64,000 nucleotides of DNA. It comes from Obelidium mucronatum (Eukaryota > Chytridiomycota > Chytridiomycetes > Chytridiales > Chytriomycetaceae). Made by a program: the position numbers and the translations under genes. Below, piece by piece: positions 54,937 to 64,000 of the stretch. The notes under the pieces were generated by a model. It was given only the letters and a program-made list of their open reading frames with translations. It searched no databases and was not told the origin of the DNA. The DNA lies in contig JAIVFH010000017.1 of NCBI GenBank assembly GCA_025765595.1, forward strand, positions 1 through 64,000. The letters are read 5' to 3'. Position 1 is the stretch's first letter. Each line of letters opens with the position of its first letter.

Positions 54937-56007
54937 TCAGTACTTTTTGGTCATATCCACTAGTCCCTTCGCCAACGCCACCTTTCCATCGTAAAACTGC
55001 GCAAGAGTATCCGCAAGCGTCTGTGCTGCACTCGTGTAATCAGTTAAAGCTGCCATATGCGGCGTCACAATAACGCGTTCGTGACTCCAGAGTGGAGAAT
55101 CCACAGGCAACGGCTCGACCTCAAACACATCCAACACAGCCCAATTCAATCCAACCGCGTCGCTGTCTAGTGCTTTGATCACATCAGCCTGCACAACCGT
55201 ACTCCCTCTGCCCAAGTTCACAAACACAGACCCAGGCCGCTTCATGCACGACAATTCCTCAAATCCAATCAATTGACGCGTATTCGGCGTGGATGGTAAA
55301 ACATTGATGACAACATCGCAAGTCTCAAACACACTCATCAACCCTGATCCTCCAGAACTAATCACAACCTCCTGCACTCCCAATTCAACCCCGCCATCAC
55401 TCGTCTCTACAAATTTCCTCATCTCAAGAATCCGTTCAGACGTACCCCACCCAACCACATTCGTGAATCCGTTCCGAACAACTTGACATAGCACCTCTTT
55501 TCCCAACACACCCACCCCTAAAACACCGATTCTGTATTCATGCATGGGTTTCGGTAGCCGTCCGTTGGGTTTCTTGTTCCACAGTTTTGCTTTTTGTTGA
55601 GCTGCAAACGTGTACATGTCTCTGTGATGGTTCAATACATGCGTTAAGGCGATTTGGCCCATTCGCTGCGTCAAAGCGTCGTCTACTAATCGTACTACAG
55701 GTACGTGTCGTGGGAAAGTTTCGTCTCGCAGCAACCGATCTACTCCAGCCCATGCAACCAGGATCAAACCAAGGTTGCTGAATTGAGACCAGATTCCAGT
55801 GACATGGGCGTCCACAATGACAACATCAACTTGCGAAGCATCGATATTGGAGGGTATAGTATTGCTTGTGATGTGAATCAGCTCAACGTCGTCATTGGTA
55901 CCGTTGAGTTTGGTTTCCACGGCTTTCTTGATCAGCTGGAAAGATGAAGGCCCACTAGCGACATCCCAGTTGATGTATGCCACAGTTTTCTTGTTCACGT
56001 TACTCAT
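54937..56007 (-). CDS. D-isomer-specific 2-hydroxyacid dehydrogenase (GhrA-like)
   Basis: A single exon of 356 codons. The NAD(P) Rossmann motif IGVLGVGVLGKEV (GxGxxG), a substrate Arg in NLGRGSTVV, the catalytic Glu in VFEVEPLP and the His in VTPHMAAL are all present. The short first domain and DDALTQRMGQIALTHVL resemble bacterial glyoxylate/hydroxypyruvate reductase A. It would reduce glyoxylate or hydroxypyruvate in the cytosol or mitochondrion. It lacks introns, unlike nearly all neighbours of its length, which is compatible with transfer from bacteria (inference). It sits 34 bp beyond the MAD1 start and 48 bp beyond the IBA57 stop. Confidence 0.9.
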   Translation of the reverse strand: MSNVNKKTVAYINWDVASGPSSFQLIKKAVETKLNGTNDDVELIHITSNTIPSNIDASQVDVVIVDAHVTGIWSQFSNLGLILVAWAGVDRLLRDETFPRHVPVVRLVDDALTQRMGQIALTHVLNHHRDMYTFAAQQKAKLWNKKPNGRLPKPMHEYRIGVLGVGVLGKEVLCQVVRNGFTNVVGWGTSERILEMRKFVETSDGGVELGVQEVVISSGGSGLMSVFETCDVVINVLPSTPNTRQLIGFEELSCMKRPGSVFVNLGRGSTVVQADVIKALDSDAVGLNWAVLDVFEVEPLPVDSPLWSHERVIVTPHMAALTDYTSAAQTLADTLAQFYDGKVALAKGLVDMTKKY

Positions 56008-56055
56008 ATTTTATCAATATTTTATTATTATTTTTTTGAATGATTTCTCATGATA

Positions 56056-57202
56056 TTATGCTGATTTCGGAGCAGCCGGAATCCAAGACGGGGGAAACGC
56101 GCGAACACGCAATCCTGGTGTTGTTGTAACCCCATCTGAAAAGACTAGATCCGAGTTGGAACCATGTCCAGCATGCTCTAGACGGACCAATGCAAGCCCA
56201 ATGTTGAAAACACTCCCACCAAACTTTCCCACTTCACGTTTGCTCAGTGATCCGTCAGAATGGTTCAAGATGCGAATTTCCGTTGTCGAAGGTGGGAGTA
56301 TCTCAGAAAATGATCGATCCAATTCCAGCTTTGTTGGAGGGCTGTTTTTTGAATTTTTGGGTACTCGTTAAAAACTCAGTCCTACTTGGACGGATGCACC
56401 CACCTGTCGGATTCTCGATAGATCTGCACAGGAACAATTCGCTTCCTCGTGACTCCGATATGATAGGTTCTAATCGTCAGTTCCTGCCCCAAATAGCATC
56501 CCTTTCGGAAGTCCACTGTTTTCAAAAGAAAAACTTAATATCGCAAGAAAACAAAAATAATCCGTTGAGCCAAACCTCCGGACATTAAGTCAAAGTTTGA
56601 TTCCAGCGGCAGAGACACGTTGGGGAATATATCGTCGATGCCTTCGGGGATGCCCGTTAGAATGCGGTGGATCTTGTACTCCAGCTCTGACGTCTCGACG
56701 AACGACGACGGCAGATTGACTGCTTCAGAAGAATGAGAAAGAGAAAGACAAAGACGCAGAGCACGCACGCACACTCGTTGTTTTGCGCCAGGAAGCGCAC
56801 GCCCAGGTCGGCGTGGCGCGGGTCCGCGCAGCCGACGGCGGCGACTGTTTTCCGGTCGAGCGCGGCGCCCCAGGCCTGGCGCACGGCGACGGCGGCGGAC
56901 GCGTCGTCGACGGCGACCTTCGCCCGCAGCGCGTACTTGCGCAGATGCGCCGCGAGCGCCGGCAGCGCGCGCGCGTCCGCGTCGAGCAGGAAGCCGCCGT
57001 CGTCGGTCGGCGCCGGATGCACAAACGCCTCGCAGAGCACGCGCCCCGCCGCAACGAGGAAAGCCGAGAACTGCCCGTCGCCGCCGGGCGCCAGTCGCTG
57101 CAGCTGGTTCGTCGTCAGGCCCTGGAGGAACTTGCCCGCATCCGCGCCAGACACCCGCAGCACGCCGCGCGAGGCGAGGCGCGCAAACTGGCCGGTGCTC
57201 AT
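56056..57202 (-). CDS. IBA57: Iron-sulfur cluster assembly factor Iba57
   Basis: Exons 56773-57202, 56576-56719, 56404-56515 and 56056-56341 join in frame to 323 codons. The GcvT/YgfZ-type folate-binding fold is marked by [20 protein letters not shown], then FLQGLTTNQ, and by the signature [15 protein letters not shown] with its conserved Cys. Iba57 works with Isa1/Isa2 in mitochondrial [4Fe-4S] assembly. A cleavable presequence is not obvious at MSTGQFARL; an upstream start is not visible. The first exon is extremely GC-rich. It is head-to-tail with the Crinkler-kinase gene upstream. Confidence 0.9.
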
Positions 57203-57235
57203 TTTTTGGTTGTTTTTTTTTTTGTTAATTTATTA

Positions 57236-58528
57236 CTAAAGCTGGCTAATTGCATCTTCAATTTTGGATAAAGAAGGGCTCTGAAGGCACGACACAATGA
57301 GATTCTTCAAGTCATCATTTGTAATAATGCTGCGACAGACTTCATCGACCAGGTCAGCAGCCTTCGCAAAATTGAATACATCAAAGCCCGCAATCTGAGC
57401 GAGCGTTGTCCCGAGGCATACCCAGTCCAGATGTTCAGTAGCCGTAGTTGTATCAGAATCCAGGCAATAAGATGCCGTAAATTCAATGACGGGGCTTCCA
57501 ATTCGTACTGTTGCTCCATAATCAACCAAAGTGGCATAACTGGGCTCCGAATTACCAAGCATAATGTTGGAAGGCTTCAAATCCACAAAGCAATACATTT
57601 TGGTATGCAGATGGCAAAGAGCATCAAAACAACTTTGTGCAATGATTTTGACAGCAGCCAATGGCAATTCAGAGCCTTGACTGAGCCAATCCGCAACGCT
57701 TCGAGGGAAATGGGGCATAATGATAACATGACGCGTGTTGTCTTGAATGGAGAAGGACTGGATGAATTTGACAAGGTTCTTGTGGTATTCCAACGCCCGA
57801 TTCGTTTCAACTTCGCGTAAAAAACTCTTTTTGTTTTCGGCGGTATACACTTTCGCGACCAAGGCTACACCAGATTCGGAAAATGCGTAATACAGTGATG
57901 ACTTGGTCTGCCCTTGACCGACATTCAGACAAGCTTCCAAGAAAAAGGAATGCTGTTGTCGAATCAATCTTTTGGTTGCAGACTTAATTTTTGATGCAGC
58001 AAAGGTCAGGAGTTTTCGGGCTTCCTCCGGTGTCAATTGAGGTGACTTGAGCAAGGAATACCTTGGCATGTCATTATCAAAAAGATAGTTGACATCTCTG
58101 ATACTGAATTCAACTCCAAGCTGTTTCAACTTATCAAAAATATCTATGCAAGGTGGATTGGAAGCTTCGGAAGCTTGAACAGCGACAACGAGAGCGTCCT
58201 TCTTTGATGTCCCAAAGCCATCAATCAGAGCATCTTCTTCCAAAGGCTCTTCCTGTTCTGTATCGACGACGACGGAAGTGTTTCTCTTGTCAAAGGATAG
58301 TTTGTTCTTGTAGACGCGGAGTTGAGAGGATGCGATGCCAGTGAGAATGGAGGAGTTCTTTAGATGGACGGCATCTCGAAACAGGTCAACGACAGGAACT
58401 ACAAGAGAAGAGCGTACAACGCAAGAGGCAAAAGTGTTTTTGTACGGATTTCCAGTCGCAGAGTCTAGGAGCAGAAACCAAACGAGAGGTGGAGTTGAAG
58501 ATTGTTGAGGTTGATTGGACATTTTCAC
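57236..58528 (-). CDS. Crinkler-type N-terminus fused to an atypical protein kinase
   Basis: A single exon of 430 codons. Residues 14-115 resemble the Crinkler (CRN) header domain of oomycete and chytrid proteins: LVWFLLLDSATGNPYKN, SSQLRVYKNKLSFDKRN, EPLEEDALIDGFGTSKKDA then LVVAVQ. Residues about 210-430 form a kinase-like domain: VALVAKVY (Lys), FLREVETNRALEYH (helix C Glu), FVDLKPSNIML in place of HRDLKPxN, and LVDYG in place of DFG. Lys, both Asp and Asn are kept, so phosphotransfer is possible. No signal peptide is seen. Crinkler proteins are known as host-targeted or inter-microbial effectors; whether this one is exported is unknown. Start at 58528 or 58522. Confidence 0.7.
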   Translation of the reverse strand: MKMSNQPQQSSTPPLVWFLLLDSATGNPYKNTFASCVVRSSLVVPVVDLFRDAVHLKNSSILTGIASSQLRVYKNKLSFDKRNTSVVVDTEQEEPLEEDALIDGFGTSKKDALVVAVQASEASNPPCIDIFDKLKQLGVEFSIRDVNYLFDNDMPRYSLLKSPQLTPEEARKLLTFAASKIKSATKRLIRQQHSFFLEACLNVGQGQTKSSLYYAFSESGVALVAKVYTAENKKSFLREVETNRALEYHKNLVKFIQSFSIQDNTRHVIIMPHFPRSVADWLSQGSELPLAAVKIIAQSCFDALCHLHTKMYCFVDLKPSNIMLGNSEPSYATLVDYGATVRIGSPVIEFTASYCLDSDTTTATEHLDWVCLGTTLAQIAGFDVFNFAKAADLVDEVCRSIITNDDLKNLIVSCLQSPSLSKIEDAISQL

Positions 58529-58795
58529 GAGCTTAAACTTACCTCACCCCCCGCCATTTCGATAAAACTGGCAAAACGTGCTGCTTCGTTCCCTTTTTCA
58601 CTGCAGCAGGGTTCTACCCCCTCCTTTTGTATGATTTTCAATGTTCTTCAGGGGTGCAGTACTACAGTGAGCATTTACACTTTTATATACAGCTATCTTC
58701 TGACATCAAGGCTCGTTCAATAGATTGTTTTTGGTTGATTTTAGGTTTTTTAATCTTTTTGTAGCTTTTTGTATTGTTTTTAAATAAATCAAATA
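58529..58795. other. Divergent intergenic region
   Basis: Between the Crinkler-kinase (-) and SANT (+) start codons. It has T-rich tracts near the SANT gene but no recognisable element or ORF. Confidence 0.6.
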
Positions 58796-59718
58796 ATGGA
58801 CCATATTGCAGCTCTGAAAGCCGCCTATGGAACAACAAATGACGCGATCGGAACACCTTCAATTCGATCAAAAGATTCGCCATCGCTTTGGTATGGAAAC
58901 TCCAAAGTTTAAAACAAACCTTCCCCTATCCAAAATCAATTGAACACGAATTCAACAATTCAATCAGGAACACTTCAATCAATCAAGGATGGTCCACTGC
59001 AGAAGAAGACGTCTTGTGCAAAGCACTCATGAAGTTTGGAGTCGGCAACTGGCGCGCGATTCTGGATTCGGGATGTCTGCCTGGAAAGAACCCGGCACAA
59101 ATGTATCTTCAAACGCAAAGGATATTGGGCCAACAGAGTATCTCTGAGTTTACTGGGCTTCATGTTGATTGTAAAGCTATTGGGGCCTTGAATAAGGCTC
59201 GGAAAGATGTTGTCCGAAAGAACAGACTCATCACGAACCTTGGAGGTAAAAAGACCCTATACCTAGAAATTACTCTTTCTTTAGCAAATTCAATAACCAA
59301 ATGTCATAGTGAAACTTGATCGGCAAGAGTTGACCAAGAAAGTCAAAGAAAACAAGGAAAAGTGGGAACTTTGAAACCAGAAATCAAACTTGAGATTAAA
59401 AGGCCTCTTCAATATCCCTCCTTTTTTTTGCAGATTCGAGGTTCCAAAAAAGCAATGGTCCAGCATATCGTTACCTCAACCAGATACAATATCGCGACTT
59501 ATTGCTGAGAAGCGATCAGCGTTGATGGAATTAGAAGCAGAAGTAGCTCAAGTTAGAGAAATGATTATTGAACTAAGGGTATTCTCTTGTTGAAGACATC
59601 TTTGCGCGTGAAGAAATACTGATTGTTGTGAATTTTTTGTTAGGAGGATATTCGTGGCAACAAGACATACAAAGACGATGACGACACAATGTCTCAGAAT
59701 AAACGACGAAAACTATGA
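58796..59718 (+). CDS. SANT/Myb-like nuclear protein
   Basis: Exons 58796-58890, 58968-59245, 59310-59361, 59434-59578 and 59644-59718 join in frame to 214 codons. One SANT/Myb repeat is visible: QGWSTAEEDVLCKALMKFG, VGNWRAILDSGCLPGKNPAQ, MYLQTQRILGQQSISEF. The C-terminal third is a Leu/Glu coiled coil ending in a basic NKRRKL motif that could serve as a nuclear localisation signal. A chromatin or transcription role is inferred from the domain only. The stop lies 10 bp from the stop of the convergent MFS gene. Confidence 0.7.
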
Positions 59719-59728
59719 TCAATATTTA

Positions 59729-61329
59729 TTATAGCTCTGCTACACGCCGCACTTTAAAACCACCTCTAAAACTGTTGAGCAACAGTAACACACCGATTGA
59801 AGCCGCGCATCCAAACAAAGTAATCAAAAAGGCGTTTTTAAAGCATAAAAGCCCCCTGCATTCCGGTAGTCCATTCTTTGCAGCGTCCAAATAAAGGCCA
59901 AAGACTAAGTTACAGATTTGTCCACCCTAATAGCGATAAAAAAAAACAGCCCAATAAGTCTCTGAATACAATACTTAAAGTGTAACTGTAACAAATTACC
60001 AGCGCAGGTGCCCACTGATACCATCCCCAATTTGCCCCAAACCGTTCAACGCCAAACCATCGACCAACAATAGCAGGGGCCGCCGAAAAAATCGCCCCAT
60101 ACCCCAACCCAAGCAACAACGTAACCAACACCAAAACGTCTAGCCCATCCTCCTTCACCACAAATATCCCCATCAACAAGGATAGAGAGATTAAACCACC
60201 TCCAGCAATAAGCCCAACAAGCCGCGTCATTTTAAACCGCGTCATCAAAACATCCGAAAGTAATCCAGTGGCAATACGCCCTGCACAGTTGCAAATCGAC
60301 AACAACCCCACATGAAGCCTTTGTGTCGCTTGTATGTCTGTTGGGAGCGCTTTCGCAGAAGAAAGAGCAATGACAATTGCACCAACATTGTTGATGTACA
60401 TGAGCCCAGTTCCCGTGAGTAATATAAAAGCTCCAAACAGCATCCAAGCATCCCGCTGAACAAATATGGAATACTCGATTGCAGCTGGTTGCACTACGGT
60501 GGCATCGGATGATGAAATACTCAGTAGTTGTGATTCTTCAGATGTGGGGACAGTAACGGTTGCTAAAGAAGTGGTTCCCGAGTCACCATCACTAGCCGAT
60601 GACTCGGACCGCTGATGATCCCTCCTCACCAACGCCGAACAATCATACAAGAACTGTGACCCAATCAACGCCCCTCCACCAGTCACAACACCAATAAACA
60701 CAAGATACCGAAACGTATCCACACCACTTGTGTTCCCCACCTGCACTTCTGAGACCACAAACATGCGCTGAAGCTGAGAGAATACAAACGCAGATAACCC
60801 GAAGAATGCGACAGGAACACCCACAGCGAATCCATGTTCTCGTTGATTGTAGTTTTTGACTGATGTCGACAGGGCAGTGTTGAATACGCCGGAGGATCCA
60901 AGCCCTACAAACGCATAGGCAACGGCTAATCCCCAAACCGGAATAAGATCCGATGAGTATCCGAGTGCGAGGCTCCAATATCCGGAAAGAAGCAGAATAC
61001 CCTGTTTGAGTGTTGCAGCCGCCCTGTCAATTTCCCTCCCGTACCCACATTCTTGAAACAAAAAAAGAAAAACGAACCGCAACTCCACAGAGCTTCCGTC
61101 GATCATGAGTATCACTGAGACGACCCCAAATAGGTCCACTGAGGTATTGGCCGAACCCTCCACAGGATGCGATTGCGTTCAAAGTGGTTTGTGATAGCCC
61201 TCGCTTTTGTTTTAGACCTTGTGCGTATGCGGCAAATAGATAGAGTGTTCCTGCGCAAGTCATGCATGCTAGGGACGCTGCGAATGCAACGTTTCGGCGT
61301 TGAATGGTTGGCACTGGAAATGACACCAT
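59729..61329 (-). CDS. Major facilitator superfamily carrier, Mch1/nodulin-like
   Basis: Exons 61078-61329, 60000-61001 and 59729-59926 join in frame to 483 codons. About twelve hydrophobic segments are visible. The cytosolic loop after TM2 carries GRLSDTHDRRKL, the MFS motif A form. A long hydrophilic Ser/Asp-rich loop (RSESSASDGDSGTTS) separates the two halves. The second half has GRIATGLLSDVLMTRFKMTR and NWGWYQWAPAL then GGQICNLVFG. This resembles fungal Mch1-type carriers of unknown substrate and plant nodulin-like MFS proteins. Located in the vacuolar or plasma membrane by family (inference). Confidence 0.75.
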
Positions 61330-62322
61330 TGTCCTTTATTATTCTAAATATAACCAACTCTCTCCAACAACGAAATATTCAAAGTCGACACCTTCCATTC
61401 ATTCTGTAATTAATTAAGAGAGCAGATCTCTGGTCAGTTTCTGTCTAATACCACCCCGAATAAATAATAAATTAGTCAACAGCCAATAAGGAGCGCATCC
61501 ACTCTGAGGAATATTCTTTGAAAAACATCAGAGAAATATCAATTGATGTGATCCCCCGTGATGATGATTAACACATCCTCAGGATGTGTCATCATGGCAG
61601 TGCAGATTTGGGACAAGTCTACCCAATTTGTGTGCTGGAATAGATTACCCTGGGCAGAAGCCCCTTGTGTCAATCCTGTTCCAACAAATGTGTGCTTGTT
61701 TTGGTACAAAGTCCCTATAGAGCACTGCCCCAGTTCTGAAGCGCGCACCACCCCCAAACTGTCGCTAACAACATTTTGACAAGAGTGTCAAAATGAGGCT
61801 CTTGTACAGTCACATTGATGACTCAACATAGCCCAGTTTCTCCATCAACTCTCCATTCCTGTCTGGAATGTCCCGAGTTCAGATACAATTGAATAGAAGT
61901 GCTGCAAGGGCAGGTTGCAACGGCAGTTGCTGTTGAATGTAAAGACTTCGGTTTTTACACCAAGAACCACTGTTGCAGCTTAAATAAAAACCATGTCACC
62001 AAACTTGTTATCATTTGCCATTCGATTGCAGTAGTCGTTTGTGGAACAGTTGTAAATTCAATTGGTTGTGAAGAGTGTCAAGAAATTTCTGTTGCAAGTT
62101 GATTTGCAAGAAAGTTGGTGGAGAAATTGTGTCGAATAAGTTCTTGTCTATTTCAAGGGTCCAGTGTTGTATCCACCACCACCATCATTTGTTTGTTTGT
62201 TTGCTTATTTTGACATTATCAATGCGAGTTATTACGCACTGCTTCTTTTTTAAACTGCTCTGTACGACAGGAGAAATGGTTTATTTGCTTTTTTTTTGTG
62301 TACACACTTATATAAGTTAATT
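61330..62322. other. Gene-poor kilobase with degenerate minus-strand coding traces and hairpins
   Basis: No intact gene is supported. On the minus strand two Cys-containing open fragments occur: about 62000-61840 (FNSNCRCNLPLQHFYSIV) and 61757-61539 (KHTFVGTGLTQ ... LIIITGDHIN). They are broken by stops and frame changes and are perhaps a decayed gene of unknown family. A perfect 10-bp inverted repeat with a 4-nt loop lies at 61772-61795 (CATTTTGACA/TGTCAAAATG). A 9-bp one lies near 61571-61589 (ACACATCCT/AGGATGTGT). Confidence 0.5.

Positions 62323-64000
<1,678 letters not shown>

Noticed and set aside
56733..57271. Long + strand Arg/Ala-rich frames
   Set aside because: Shadows of the GC-rich IBA57 first exon.

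Overview
This is a gene-dense eukaryotic window with many small spliceosomal introns, mostly 47-80 nt (GT...AG, a few GC...AG). Protein content points to a fungus, most likely an early-diverging zoosporic one (chytrid-like). The fungal side is shown by Ecm29, Vps38/UVRAG, a Pcl/Pho85-type cyclin, an Mch1-like MFS carrier and a Cdm1/POLD4 subunit. Against an ordinary Dikarya genome are an augmin (HAUS8-like) subunit, a Crinkler-type N-terminus fused to a kinase, a CDADC1-like double deaminase and an EXORDIUM-like secreted protein. The species cannot be named from the sequence.

Layout. 1-4947: 3' part of a non-LTR (LINE) retrotransposon with reverse transcriptase and RNase H, ending in poly(A) that directly abuts a 79/77-bp satellite array (4948-6077). 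The satellite runs into a coiled-coil gene (6027-7675). 7.5-25.7 kb: degenerate NodB-like secreted protein, SNF2-RING-UBZ4 ATPase, SGNH/PC-esterase-like membrane protein, CDADC1-like deaminase, BTB protein, a disrupted F-box-like gene, a cyclin, HAUS8, a small coiled-coil protein, a metallophosphoesterase and an EXORDIUM-like protein. 26-46.3 kb is a housekeeping block: U1A/U2B'' snRNP protein, VPS2 (ESCRT-III), a type-II P-type ATPase, ECM29, an N-myristoylation candidate, PRP46/PLRG1, a CLASRP-like splicing regulator, the ribonucleotide reductase small subunit and a divergent G-alpha. 46.4-64 kb: TOM22, VPS38/UVRAG, POLD4, OPI10/Hikeshi, MAD1, a 2-hydroxyacid dehydrogenase, IBA57, the Crinkler-kinase, a SANT/Myb protein, an MFS carrier, a gene-poor kilobase, and a MYST histone acetyltransferase cut by the window edge.

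Genes work in several shared processes (splicing: U1A, PRP46, CLASRP; mitosis: HAUS8, MAD1; nucleotide supply and DNA synthesis: RNR2, CDADC1-like, POLD4; membrane traffic: VPS2, VPS38), but nothing suggests operon-like clustering. Gene spacing is very tight: several divergent pairs have start codons 23-100 bp apart and one convergent pair has stops 10 bp apart. Exon structures were built by hand from splice motifs, reading frame and remembered family similarity. Where every exon joined in frame I state the resulting protein length. In several conserved genes one base too many or too few breaks the frame (listed in findings).
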